Assembly: GCA_027068615.1 (NCBI GenBank)
Contig: JAMOQV010000049.1
Span: 1 to 34,767 of the forward strand
Source: Helicobacteraceae bacterium
GTDB taxonomy: Bacteria; Campylobacterota; Campylobacteria; Campylobacterales; Sulfurimonadaceae
DNA length: 34,767 nt
Reading direction: 5' to 3'
Below are positions 16,145 to 23,687 of the stretch, piece after piece. The position numbers and the translations under genes were made by a program. A model generated the notes under the pieces. It searched no databases. It saw nothing but the letters and a program-made list of their open reading frames with translations, and was not told where the DNA came from. Within the stretch, counting starts at the first letter, position 1; every line of letters begins with the position of its first letter.

Positions 16145-16699
16145 ATGAAAAATAAACTTTGTGGCATAGATGAAGCTGGTCGTGGTTGCATCGCTGGTGA
16201 TTTGGTTGTAGCTGGGTGTGTGCTTCATTCAGATATAAAAGGGTTAAATGATTCTAAAAAAATAACTGAAAAAAAAAGGGAACTTTTATATGAAGAGATT
16301 ATAAAAAACTCAACTTACCATATAGTTACTTTCTCCCCTTTAGAGGTTGATGAAAATGGCATCTCTTTTTGTATATCTTCTGCTTTAAAAGAGATTATGC
16401 AAACTATAAAGTGTGATGAGTTTCTTTTTGATGGTAACTCATCTTTTGGCATCAAAGATTTACCAACTATGATAAAAGCAGATGCAAAAGTTTTAGAAGT
16501 TGGTGCAGCTTCGATACTTGCCAAAGTTACACACGACAGAAACATCATAAGAGATGCTAAAAAATACCCAATATATGAGTTTGAAAAACACAAAGGGTAT
16601 GGAACAAAAAAACATATAGAATTTATAAAAGAGTTTGGCTATTGCCCTATCCATAGAAAAAGTTATAAGATTAAGGCACTTGAGCCAACACTCTTTTAG
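16145..16699 (+). CDS. rnhB: Ribonuclease HII
   Basis: A 184-residue RNase HII that removes single ribonucleotides and RNA from RNA-DNA hybrids. The N-terminal GIDEAGRGCIAGDLVVAGCV carries the first catalytic Asp-Glu pair. Further signatures are LNDSKKITEKKRELLYEEI, FDGN (Asp), MIKADAKVLEVGAASILAKVTHDR (last catalytic Asp region) and KHKGYGTKKHIEFI. Slightly short compared with the E. coli enzyme, as is common in this phylum. GGAGATTGAT precedes the ATG within the end of the ATPase gene. The 3' end overlaps the convergent hypothetical gene by 4 nt. Confidence 0.96.
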   Translation: MKNKLCGIDEAGRGCIAGDLVVAGCVLHSDIKGLNDSKKITEKKRELLYEEIIKNSTYHIVTFSPLEVDENGISFCISSALKEIMQTIKCDEFLFDGNSSFGIKDLPTMIKADAKVLEVGAASILAKVTHDRNIIRDAKKYPIYEFEKHKGYGTKKHIEFIKEFGYCPIHRKSYKIKALEPTLF

Positions 16700-17229
16700 T
16701 TTTGAGATGCATTAAAAGCTAAAAGTGCCATCTTTTGCAAAGTTTGTTGTTTATCTTCACTTTTTTCAAGTTCTGTTAAAAAGTAGTTTTTTGTAGCATC
16801 ATCTGCTATGCTAAAAACATATAAAACCCACTCTATATTTAACTCTGTTTTTTCATCATTTTCTATCTGAAAAAGTCTATATAGATTTATATCACTACCT
16901 TTTAAAAGTTTAAAAGCATCTGTATAAAATGGTGCAACATCATAGTTTATAAGTGATTTTAACTCATCTTTAGATATAAAAGCATCTACCTCTTGCATAC
17001 CATTTTTACCAACTATAAGAGCATCTCCTACTATAAGTTGCTCCCCTATAAAAAATGGAGTTTTTTCTTCTGTTGGTGCATTTGCATCTGTGTAGATGAT
17101 ATGACCTTTTAGCGATGTAAGTTCATCTATAAGGATAGAGCTAAAAAAAGTATAGACTGTGTTTGCTTGCATCTTTATATCTAACTCTTGCACCTTTTTT
17201 TCTTGTGGATTAATCGAGTATGCTTTCAT
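16696..17229 (-). CDS. Hypothetical protein at the end of the moa/moe operon
   Basis: A 177-residue acidic protein that I do not recognise. No signal peptide, membrane segment or cysteine motif is visible. The N-terminal half looks beta-rich (TVYTFFSSILIDELTSLKGHIIYTD and FIGEQLIVGDALIVG). The C-terminal half is helical (WVLYVFSIADDATKNYFLTELE). Its ATG shares one base with the moeA stop codon (TAATG), so it is translationally coupled to moeA and may have a role tied to molybdenum enzymes. That link is inference from position. Confidence 0.7.
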   Translation of the reverse strand: MKAYSINPQEKKVQELDIKMQANTVYTFFSSILIDELTSLKGHIIYTDANAPTEEKTPFFIGEQLIVGDALIVGKNGMQEVDAFISKDELKSLINYDVAPFYTDAFKLLKGSDINLYRLFQIENDEKTELNIEWVLYVFSIADDATKNYFLTELEKSEDKQQTLQKMALLAFNASQN

Positions 17230-18440
17230 TAAAATTGCTCCAATAATATAACTTTTACCATAGTATCTTTTTCAAGATTGCCATCTTTTTCATCTGTAAC
17301 CATTAAAGCACTGTTGTTTAACATATTTACAAGTATTGCCGAGCTTCCAACTTTTTTACCATCAAAATCCACAAAGTACTGCCCATCTTTTACAGAGATA
17401 TTACAAGCTGTAAACTCTGTAAATTTACTTCTCTTTTTAAAGTCTTCTGCTAGTTTTGCATCTATGATTTTATAAGGGCTAAATTTTCCTAGCATCTTTG
17501 CAACAAGTGGTAAACCATAAAGCATAGAAGTAACAGTTGAAGAGTATGCAAACCCAGGTAGTGCTAGTATAAACTTAGCATCTTTTTGAGCTACCATTAT
17601 ATGACGACCTGGTTTTATAGCCACACCCTTAAACACAACCTCAGCACCAAGCTGTGGAACTATATCTTTTACAAAGTCATAATCCCCAACACTTACACCA
17701 CCCGTACTTATAATAATATCAGCAGATGAAAGAGCATTTTGAAATATCTGCATAATCCCATCTCTGTCATCCCCAATTGTACCAAGTTGGATAACCTCTG
17801 CTCCAGCTTGAGTAAAAAGTGCTTCTATGGTGTAGTTATTTGAGCTTCTTATCTGTGCTGGATTATCACTCTCTTGCCCTAAGTCTAGTATCTCACTACC
17901 AGTTGAGATAACAGCCACACGAGGTTTTACAGATACTTTTACCATCACTTGATTAAGCCCTGCTAAAACACCAATCTCAGCAAAACCTATCTTTGTACCT
18001 TTTTTGATTAAGATATCACCCTCTTTATAACCCTCACCAATAGGGCGAACAGATGAACCAAACGGTACTTTTTCATTTATAGTAATTTTTCCATCTTCAA
18101 ATGTAACATTTTCTATCTGGATAAGAGTATCTGCACCAAGAGGCATCTTTGAACCCGTAAAAGTTTTGATACACTCCCCCACATTTATAACTCTTTGCTC
18201 ATCATGTCCAGCTGGATTATCCCCTAAAACTTTGATGCTATCACGACTTAAGTCATCAAACTTTACAGCATACCCATCCATAGAAGCTGTTGGAAACTTA
18301 GGGTCATTGTATTTTGCTACAATATCCTCAGCCAACACCCTACCAAGAGCAGATGAAAGCATCACTTTTTCAACTCTTACAGCTCCAACCTCTAAAGCTT
18401 CTAACATACTTATACTTGTTTTATATGGTAATAGACTCAT
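17229..18440 (-). CDS. moeA: Molybdopterin molybdenumtransferase
   Basis: A 403-residue MoeA that inserts molybdate into adenylated molybdopterin. The N-terminal part shows ALGRVLAEDIVAKYNDPKFPTASMDGYAVK, a family signature. Domain II follows with GADTLIQIENV. The MoaB/Mog-like domain III contains PRVAVISTGSEI, IISTGGVSVGDYDFV, VAIKPGRHIMVA and LALPGFAYSS. The C-terminal domain IV ends at 403. The start codon overlaps the hepT stop by 4 nt (ATGA), so it is translated from the same message as moaD, moaE and the toxin-antitoxin pair. Confidence 0.96.
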   Translation of the reverse strand: MSLLPYKTSISMLEALEVGAVRVEKVMLSSALGRVLAEDIVAKYNDPKFPTASMDGYAVKFDDLSRDSIKVLGDNPAGHDEQRVINVGECIKTFTGSKMPLGADTLIQIENVTFEDGKITINEKVPFGSSVRPIGEGYKEGDILIKKGTKIGFAEIGVLAGLNQVMVKVSVKPRVAVISTGSEILDLGQESDNPAQIRSSNNYTIEALFTQAGAEVIQLGTIGDDRDGIMQIFQNALSSADIIISTGGVSVGDYDFVKDIVPQLGAEVVFKGVAIKPGRHIMVAQKDAKFILALPGFAYSSTVTSMLYGLPLVAKMLGKFSPYKIIDAKLAEDFKKRSKFTEFTACNISVKDGQYFVDFDGKKVGSSAILVNMLNNSALMVTDEKDGNLEKDTMVKVILLEQF

Positions 18441-18796
18441 TTTTTATCTTCCTCTTTTATCTTTAAAATTATCTCTTTAAAAACTGGTAAGTTATATCGA
18501 ACTACATCCTCAATTATATTATCATCTGTACTATCATAATCATGAGCTATATAGTTTCTTACAGCACTTATACCTTTTAAATCATCGCTTGTAAAATTCT
18601 CTAATATTTTAAATTCATTATTATCTTTTAGCTTTGTAAACTGTTCTGCAATTCTGATAATATTCATCCGTATAGCTGGTTTTAGAACTTTATCTTCTAT
18701 TGCTTGAGTGATTTTTAAGTTTTTATCATTGAAAATAAATTCTATATTTTCAATACACTCTAAAATCTTATCAAGTCTTTTTACAGCTTCAGACAT
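18437..18796 (-). CDS. hepT: HepT-like toxin ribonuclease (type VII toxin-antitoxin)
   Basis: A 119-residue HEPN-domain protein of the HepT/DUF86 family. The RNase motif R-x4-H-x-Y is intact in RNYIAHDYDS, where the Tyr is the residue AMPylated by the partner MntA in characterised systems. The start ATG at 18796 overlaps the mntA stop by 8 nt; a GTG 12 nt earlier is less likely. It lies directly between mntA and moeA, with ATGA coupling to moeA. No insertion-element remnants flank the pair. Activity is inferred from the intact motif. Confidence 0.88.
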   Translation of the reverse strand: MSEAVKRLDKILECIENIEFIFNDKNLKITQAIEDKVLKPAIRMNIIRIAEQFTKLKDNNEFKILENFTSDDLKGISAVRNYIAHDYDSTDDNIIEDVVRYNLPVFKEIILKIKEEDKK

Positions 18797-19088
18797 AAAC
18801 CATCTCACTAAATATATTTTTATTATTATCAGGTACTAAATCTATTTTAGTTTTAAAGATATTTTCCAAATCTGTTTTTACTTCATCTATCTTTAAAAGT
18901 TTTGAAAATCCATCTTTGTACTTAAGTGAAAATTTTTCATAATCAAGTTTATAAGCTATATCTATATCGCTATACTTTGTTTGTTGATTTTTAGCATAAC
19001 TTCCAAATAAACCTAAGATGATTAAACCATCTTTTTCATACTTTGGTTTTAATGATGATAGTTTATTGATTATAAAATTTTTATCCAT
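18789..19088 (-). CDS. mntA: MntA-like nucleotidyltransferase antitoxin
   Basis: A 99-residue minimal nucleotidyltransferase. The motif GS-x10-DxD is exact: G-S, ten residues, then D-I-D in GLFGSYAKNQQTKYSDIDIA. A later acidic segment (TKIDLVPDN) may supply the third carboxylate. In characterised type VII systems MntA transfers AMP from ATP to a Tyr of HepT and thereby silences the RNase. The gene begins 4 nt after moaE and overlaps hepT by 8 nt, so both products come from the molybdenum-cofactor message. Confidence 0.88.
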   Translation of the reverse strand: MDKNFIINKLSSLKPKYEKDGLIILGLFGSYAKNQQTKYSDIDIAYKLDYEKFSLKYKDGFSKLLKIDEVKTDLENIFKTKIDLVPDNNKNIFSEMVYV

Positions 19089-19092
19089 CAGT

Positions 19093-19533
19093 TTACTTCC
19101 CTAAAATTCCACTACCTTTTATAGCCGTTGATCTATCCTTAGCATAAACTCTTTTGCCATCTATCAAATCATACTTCCATATAGGTGCAGATGCTTTAAA
19201 ATCTTCTACAAACTCATCTATAAACTCTAATGCTACTCTTCTTTTTGGTGAAAAAACAGCTGATATATAAGATGATTCGTGTAGCATTACATCACCTTTT
19301 GAGTGTGCCATTTTTATAATCGCACCTTTTGCTTTTGCTTTTTGTTGCCAAGCTTCAAACCACGACTTTAGTATAGGCTCATATATATCAAAACTAAGCC
19401 CATCGATGCCATTTTCACTTCTTACAGTTCCAACAAATGGTATATAAGCACCGTAGTTACTTTGTGCTTCCTCTTCATACCATCTTTTTAAGATATTTGG
19501 CACATCAAGTGAGCCTTCATATAACTCTAACAT
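19093..19533 (-). CDS. moaE: Molybdopterin synthase catalytic subunit
   Basis: A 146-residue MoaE, the large subunit that uses the MoaD thiocarboxylate to build the dithiolene of molybdopterin. Family features are GAYIPFVGTVRSENGIDGLSF, GDVMLHESSYISAVFSPKRR and the lysine-bearing active-site segment APIWKYDLIDGKRVYAK. I start at 19533 because a strong GGAGG lies six bases before this ATG, inside the moaD 3' end; an upstream in-frame start would lack a site. Confidence 0.94.
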   Translation of the reverse strand: MLELYEGSLDVPNILKRWYEEEAQSNYGAYIPFVGTVRSENGIDGLSFDIYEPILKSWFEAWQQKAKAKGAIIKMAHSKGDVMLHESSYISAVFSPKRRVALEFIDEFVEDFKASAPIWKYDLIDGKRVYAKDRSTAIKGSGILGK

Positions 19534-19535
19534 CT

Positions 19536-19757
19536 CTAACCTCCACAAACAGGTGGTAAAAGTGAGATTTTATCCCCATCTTTTAATGGTGCTTCTAGTG
19601 AAGATACCAAAGTATCGTTGACAGCTACTGCTGAATTGCCCAACCACTCTTTTAGCTCTTCATCATCTTGAAGTATCTTTGCTAACTCATTTAAGTTTGT
19701 TATATCTAACTCTAACGGCTCTTTTTGTATAGGACCTAAAAATTCTACTCTTACCAC
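19536..19757 (-). CDS. moaD: Molybdopterin synthase sulfur-carrier subunit
   Basis: A 73-residue ubiquitin-like MoaD ending in PPVCGG. The terminal Gly-Gly is adenylated and then thiocarboxylated to donate sulfur to precursor Z through MoaE. DGDKISLLPPVCGG is the family C-terminus. The start is GTG, supported by AGGAG seven bases upstream. It is the first gene of the moaD-moaE-mntA-hepT-moeA-hypothetical operon, with a perfect -10 box at 19786-19791. Confidence 0.94.
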   Translation of the reverse strand: MVRVEFLGPIQKEPLELDITNLNELAKILQDDEELKEWLGNSAVAVNDTLVSSLEAPLKDGDKISLLPPVCGG

Positions 19758-19785
19758 TTTGATGCTCCTAAAAATTATTAAACTG

Positions 19786-19791
19786 ATTATA
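19786..19791 (-). promoter_or_regulatory. -10 box of the molybdenum-cofactor operon
   Basis: TATAAT on the minus strand lies 28 bp before the moaD GTG, predicting a leader of about 21 nt containing AGGAG. The leader is too short for a Moco riboswitch. Confidence 0.5.
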
Positions 19792-19806
19792 ACTTATTAA
19801 TAATAA

Positions 19807-19812
19807 TATGAT
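19807..19812 (+). promoter_or_regulatory. Candidate -10 box for the structured RNA
   Basis: TATGAT is preceded at about 18 nt by CTGATT, a loose -35. A start near 19819 would place the whole inverted repeat in the transcript and give an RNA of about 80 nt if the internal terminator works. Confidence 0.3.
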
Positions 19813-19823
19813 ACAATTTTATT

Positions 19824-19949
19824 GCGATTATAGCTTAAAAATATTCTACGGAGTGGCATAAGGGTCGGAAGAGTAATTAACTTCTGACCTTTTTTTTTGC
19901 CCTCCAAGAATATTTTTAAGGGAGATACTATGAATAAGCTTATAATCGC
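19824..19949 (+). ncRNA. Nested inverted-repeat RNA element with internal terminator
   Basis: Four nested stems are visible. GCGATTATA (19824-19832) pairs with TATAATCGC (19941-19949). TTAAAAATATTCT (19835-19847) pairs perfectly with AGAATATTTTTAA (19907-19919). GGAG-T-GGC (19850-19857) pairs with GCCCTCC (19899-19905). GGTCGGAAG (19863-19871) pairs with CTTCTGACC (19881-19889) around a 9-nt loop, followed by nine T residues. The innermost stem plus T-tract is a good rho-independent terminator, so the plus strand may give a short RNA ending near 19898. Read-through would produce the full rod, which holds the Shine-Dalgarno and start codon of the 19-codon ORF in its right arm. I do not recognise a known RNA family. 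Confidence 0.55.
19863..19898 (+). terminator. Intrinsic terminator inside the structured region
   Basis: A 9-bp stem (8 Watson-Crick pairs and one G-T) with loop AGTAATTAA, immediately followed by T9. It is the strongest intrinsic terminator in the window, yet no upstream plus-strand gene ends here, which implies a short RNA or an attenuated leader. Confidence 0.7.
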
Positions 19950-19989
19950 ATTTATGCTTATGTGCCTTTTAGCACCTATATTACACTAA
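19930..19989 (+). CDS. 19-residue hydrophobic peptide, possible type I toxin or leader peptide
   Basis: The ORF encodes MNKLIIAFMLMCLLAPILH. AGGGAGA lies five bases before the ATG, one of the best ribosome-binding sites in the window. The product is a short positively charged N-terminus followed by a single hydrophobic helix. Its length and composition resemble Ibs-type type I toxins, and Helicobacter has comparable small AapA toxins. It could instead be a leader peptide controlling the mqnA cluster, whose first gene starts 55 bp downstream with no good ribosome-binding site. No cleaved mature region follows, so it is not a secreted protein. Whether it is translated is unproven. Confidence 0.5.
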   Translation: MNKLIIAFMLMCLLAPILH

Positions 19990-19996
19990 CATAGTC

Positions 19997-20022
19997 ACAA
20001 GGGATTTTTCCCTTGTCTCCCT
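19997..20022 (+). promoter_or_regulatory. Perfect hairpin followed by anti-Shine-Dalgarno segment
   Basis: ACAAGGGA (19997-20004) pairs perfectly with TCCCTTGT (20009-20016) around TTTT, with no T-tract after it. The overlapping TCTCCCT (20016-20022) is the exact complement of AGGGAGA (19919-19925), the ribosome-binding site of the 19-codon ORF. It could therefore block translation by 5'-3' pairing. Confidence 0.5.
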
Positions 20023-20044
20023 ACTTATGAATGAAAGTTAAATA

Positions 20045-20674
20045 ATGATTTTTGGAAAAATAGACTACTTAAACCTGTTACCTTTTCATACATTTATGAA
20101 AAGATATTTTAATGCCAGATACAAATATGGTGTACCATCTTATATAAATAATGAGTTTTTATCTAAAAGGGTTGATGGTGCTTTTATATCTAGTGTCAAA
20201 GCAAAAAAATACAACTATATAAACTTAGGAATTATCGCTAAAAAAGAGGTTTTAAGTGTTTTAGTGATACCAAATGGTAACTATAAAACAGATAATGATT
20301 CAGCTACTTCAAATATCTTAGCTCGTATCTTAGATATAAATGGTGAGGTTATCATTGGCGATAAAGCTCTAAAATACTATCTTGAAAAAAAACCAAATAT
20401 AGACTTAGCAAAAAGATGGTATGAAAAGTACAATCTACCATTTGTATTTGCTGTTTTATGTTACCACAAAGATAAAAAATTATATAAATGTATAGAGAAA
20501 CAATTTTTAAAACAAAAGATAAAAATACCACAATACTTACTTAAACAAGCTTCTTTAAAAACAGATATCAAAGAAAAAGATATACTAAACTACTTAAGCT
20601 ATATCTCTTACAATTTAGACTATAAAGCAAAAAAAGGTTTAAAACTCTTTCAAAGATTAAATAGTTATAATTAG
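20045..20674 (+). CDS. mqnA: MqnA-like protein (menaquinone, futalosine pathway)
   Basis: A 209-residue protein starting MIFGKIDYLNLLPFHTFM, the N-terminus typical of MqnA chorismate dehydratases, which open the futalosine route to menaquinone. The fold is periplasmic-binding-protein-like but soluble, with no signal peptide. At 209 residues it is shorter than most MqnA proteins, mainly through a reduced middle and C-terminal lobe, so activity is probable rather than certain. The start has no clear Shine-Dalgarno and follows the structured region. The stop is 2 nt before the peroxidase ATG. Menaquinone is the respiratory quinone of these bacteria, and the linked peroxidase is also respiratory. 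Confidence 0.78.
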   Translation: MIFGKIDYLNLLPFHTFMKRYFNARYKYGVPSYINNEFLSKRVDGAFISSVKAKKYNYINLGIIAKKEVLSVLVIPNGNYKTDNDSATSNILARILDINGEVIIGDKALKYYLEKKPNIDLAKRWYEKYNLPFVFAVLCYHKDKKLYKCIEKQFLKQKIKIPQYLLKQASLKTDIKEKDILNYLSYISYNLDYKAKKGLKLFQRLNSYN

Positions 20675-20676
20675 TT

Positions 20677-21603
20677 ATGATGAAATTTATACTTATATTT
20701 TTACTATTTATTTCTATAAATGCTAAAGAACCTATATCGCCTATACCTGTTAAAGCTGATTATGATTTAAAAAAAGCTCTACTTGGAAAGAGTCTGTTTT
20801 TTGATACGATACTTTCAAAAGATCGTTCTGTTTCTTGTTTTTCATGCCATAATGTTTACGAAGATGGTGGAGCTGATTCTCGTGATGTTTCTATTGGTTT
20901 TGATCATAGAAAAGGTAATATACAATCACCAACCGTACTAAATGCAAGATATAATTTTGTTCAGTTTTGGAATGGTCGTGCAAAAAACCTAAAAGAACAA
21001 GCTTCAGGACCACTAAATAATCCAGTTGAACACAATATGAATCCACAAGAGATAGAAAAAAGACTAAACAAGATACCTTCATATAAAGAAGAGTTTAAAA
21101 GTACTTATGGAGTATCTTATATATCTTATGAATTAGTCTTAGATGCTATAGTAGAGTTTGAAAAAGGCTTAACTACACCAAATTCAAGATTTGACAAATA
21201 CTTAAGAGGTGAGATAAACTTAACAGATGAAGAGGTAAAAGGGTACAAGCTTTTTAAACATTACGGATGTATAACTTGTCATAACGGTATAAATGTAGGA
21301 AGTAATTCTTACCAAAAGATAGGAACTTTTATACCTTATGAAAATAAAAGAAAATATCCAGATAGAAGTGAAGTTACAAAAAACAAGATTGATGAAAATG
21401 TTTTCAAAGTTCCAACACTTAGAAATATAAGCAAAACAGCTCCCTATTTTCATGATGGAAGTTCAAAAACATTAAAAGAAGCTATAACAACAATGTCAGA
21501 ACATAACTTAGGTATGGCTATTTCAGATAAAGATGCAAATTACATCATAAGTTTTTTAAAAACCCTTGATGGTGAAACACCAAAAATATTGAATGCAGAA
21601 TGA
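20677..21603 (+). CDS. Di-heme cytochrome c peroxidase
   Basis: A 308-residue periplasmic peroxidase that reduces H2O2 to water with electrons from cytochrome c. A signal peptide (MKFILIFLLFISINAKE) is followed by two c-heme sites, C54-F-S-C57-H58 and C198-I-T-C201-H202. The family sequence GKSLFFDTILSKDRSVSC, the segment FWNGRAKNLKEQASGPLNNPVEHNM and the distal APYFHDGSSKTL motif are present. Two adjacent ATGs occur at the start. It is 2 nt after mqnA, and its stop overlaps the next gene's start (ATGA). MauG-like enzymes share this layout, but the sequence fits the bacterial CcpA group better. Confidence 0.92.
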   Translation: MMKFILIFLLFISINAKEPISPIPVKADYDLKKALLGKSLFFDTILSKDRSVSCFSCHNVYEDGGADSRDVSIGFDHRKGNIQSPTVLNARYNFVQFWNGRAKNLKEQASGPLNNPVEHNMNPQEIEKRLNKIPSYKEEFKSTYGVSYISYELVLDAIVEFEKGLTTPNSRFDKYLRGEINLTDEEVKGYKLFKHYGCITCHNGINVGSNSYQKIGTFIPYENKRKYPDRSEVTKNKIDENVFKVPTLRNISKTAPYFHDGSSKTLKEAITTMSEHNLGMAISDKDANYIISFLKTLDGETPKILNAE

Positions 21604-23687
21604 TGAAAGTTTCTAAAATACTAATTTCTTTTATATTAATTGGCATAGGTTCATTAGTCGCAATTATATATTTTTACTTTATTCAAAGAGATTTTACTCA
21701 ACAACATAGAAAGTTTATAATCTCTATAAACAACTTAGAAAATAGATACTCAGATATAACAAATCTAGTACTAAAAAATAGTTTATATATATATGTTAAC
21801 CAAGACAATATAGCTAAAGCAAATAAAAAATTGGAAGAAAATTATGAAAATTTAAAAAACTCTAAAATTTTACTTCATAAAAATTATGCTGATATAAAAA
21901 AGAAAGTATCGGCTCTAAAAAAAGATTTAGATGAAAATAAAAAAAATGTTGATTATTTTTTAAGAATAAATGCAAATATAAAAAATTCACTTCTATTTTT
22001 AAGTCGTCATATAGACGATTCTGCCATCTTAAACAAATATGATAAAAAAGAGTTATTAAAAGCAAGAATTATTTTAAAACATTTAAACGATGTTAAAAGA
22101 CTTCAGGATTTAGACTATATAAAAAAAGAGGATTATCTTTTATCGTCAAATTCTACAAATAAAGATGTTCAAAATTATATAAAAAGTTTTAATATACATT
22201 CAAAATTTTTAGTAAAAGAGTATCCTATATTTTTATCTGTAACAAAAAAGATACTAGGATATGATTTAAATGAGCTTAAAATTCATAAGATAAAAGAGGA
22301 ATTTTCAGCTATAGCTATGAAAGATTTTGATGCTCTTGATAGATTTGCTTTTGTACTGCTTTTTATGTTTTTAATCTCATTTGCAACTATAATTACATTG
22401 CTTCTAAAGTATCAGCATGAAAATAAAAAACTTCAAGAAACATATAGCTCTTTAGAATACTCTTTAACTTATGACCAACTAACAAACCTTTTTAACAGAC
22501 GAAAATTTGAATTAGATATAGAAAAAACTATAAAACCAACTCTATTACTTATAAATATAAATGGTTTTAAATATATAAACGATATATATGGAAATTCTGT
22601 TGGAAATATATTGTTAAAATATTTAACAAAATTTATAAAGTATGAAATAAGTTTTTATGAAAAAGTATCTCTTTATAGATTGGGTGGTGATGAATTTGGA
22701 ATTATATTTAATGATATAGCATCTGAAAAGTCTTTAGAAATTGCAACAAAATTAGAAAAAGATATATCAAACCATATATTTAAAATCAAAAAGATAGATT
22801 TAGAGATTAGTGTATCTATAGCTATAAACAGTATCAAACCTATTCTTGAAAATGCAGACCTTATTTTAAAGCAGATTAAAAAATCAAACACAGATGGTGT
22901 AGCTATATATGATGAATCACAACATCTAAAACAAAATGTAAAAGAAAATATGAAGATAGTAAAAACTATAAAAGAAGCTTTAAAAGAAGATAGGATAGCT
23001 CCATACTATCAACCCATAGTAAACCTACAAAATTCAAAGATAGAAAAATACGAAGCACTTGTAAGACTAACTCTAAAAGATGGAACTATCTTACCACCAT
23101 TTAAATTTTTAGATATTGCTCAAAAAAGTTCTCAATACAATGAGATTACAAAAATAGTTATTGAAAAAACTATAAAAACATCAAAAAAATACCCTCAATA
23201 TAGATTTTCACTCAATATGTCTATGAGAGATATATCAAATAAAGAGATAAGAGATATACTCTTTGATGCATTAGAAAAAAATAAAGATGCAAAAATAGAC
23301 ATAGAACTTTTAGAGTCTGAATACTTAGAAGATATGAAAATTGTAAAAGACTTTATCACAAAACTGCATACTTTTGATTCTAAAATTCTTATAGATGACT
23401 TTGGAACAGGTTATTCAAACTTTTCATATTTTTCAGAATTAGACATAGACTTAGTTAAGATTGATGGCTCGATAGTAAAAGAGATAACAACAGATAAAAG
23501 AATGTTTCATATGTTAAAAAGTATAAAAGAGTTTGCAAATGGTATGAATATGATAACAGTATCTGAATTTGTAGAGAGTAGAGAGATAGCACTAAAATTA
23601 AAAGATATTGGTGCGGTTTATGCTCAAGGGTACTATTTTAGTGAACCACTTGAGCAACCACTAGATGATGAAAATGTAATTATTTAG
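21600..23687 (+). CDS. Membrane GGDEF-EAL c-di-GMP protein
   Basis: A 695-residue protein. The first membrane helix is at about 8-28. A periplasmic, helix-rich sensor region follows (about 30-248, with coiled-coil stretches at 75-130), then a second membrane helix (about 249-270). The GGDEF domain (about 285-440) has an intact LGGDEFGIIF (362-366) but no RxxD inhibitory site. The EAL domain (about 450-690) has YEALVRL (485-487) and DDFGTGYSNFSYF with the downstream VKIDGSIVKEI. Both synthesis and breakdown of c-di-GMP look possible. It is coupled to the peroxidase gene (ATGA), hinting that the sensor may respond to oxidative or respiratory conditions. The last 8 nt overlap the convergent malic enzyme gene. 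Confidence 0.93.
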   Translation: MMKVSKILISFILIGIGSLVAIIYFYFIQRDFTQQHRKFIISINNLENRYSDITNLVLKNSLYIYVNQDNIAKANKKLEENYENLKNSKILLHKNYADIKKKVSALKKDLDENKKNVDYFLRINANIKNSLLFLSRHIDDSAILNKYDKKELLKARIILKHLNDVKRLQDLDYIKKEDYLLSSNSTNKDVQNYIKSFNIHSKFLVKEYPIFLSVTKKILGYDLNELKIHKIKEEFSAIAMKDFDALDRFAFVLLFMFLISFATIITLLLKYQHENKKLQETYSSLEYSLTYDQLTNLFNRRKFELDIEKTIKPTLLLININGFKYINDIYGNSVGNILLKYLTKFIKYEISFYEKVSLYRLGGDEFGIIFNDIASEKSLEIATKLEKDISNHIFKIKKIDLEISVSIAINSIKPILENADLILKQIKKSNTDGVAIYDESQHLKQNVKENMKIVKTIKEALKEDRIAPYYQPIVNLQNSKIEKYEALVRLTLKDGTILPPFKFLDIAQKSSQYNEITKIVIEKTIKTSKKYPQYRFSLNMSMRDISNKEIRDILFDALEKNKDAKIDIELLESEYLEDMKIVKDFITKLHTFDSKILIDDFGTGYSNFSYFSELDIDLVKIDGSIVKEITTDKRMFHMLKSIKEFANGMNMITVSEFVESREIALKLKDIGAVYAQGYYFSEPLEQPLDDENVII

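Noticed and set aside
19863..19871. GGTCGGAAG resembling the apical motif of SRP RNA
   Set aside because: In SRP RNA the GGAA forms the tetraloop. Here it is base-paired within a terminator stem and the rest of the SRP consensus is absent.
19824..19949. The inverted repeat as 6S RNA or a miniature transposon
   Set aside because: The rod is too short and has a T9 terminator in the middle, unlike 6S RNA. There is no target-site duplication or second copy in the window to support a mobile element.
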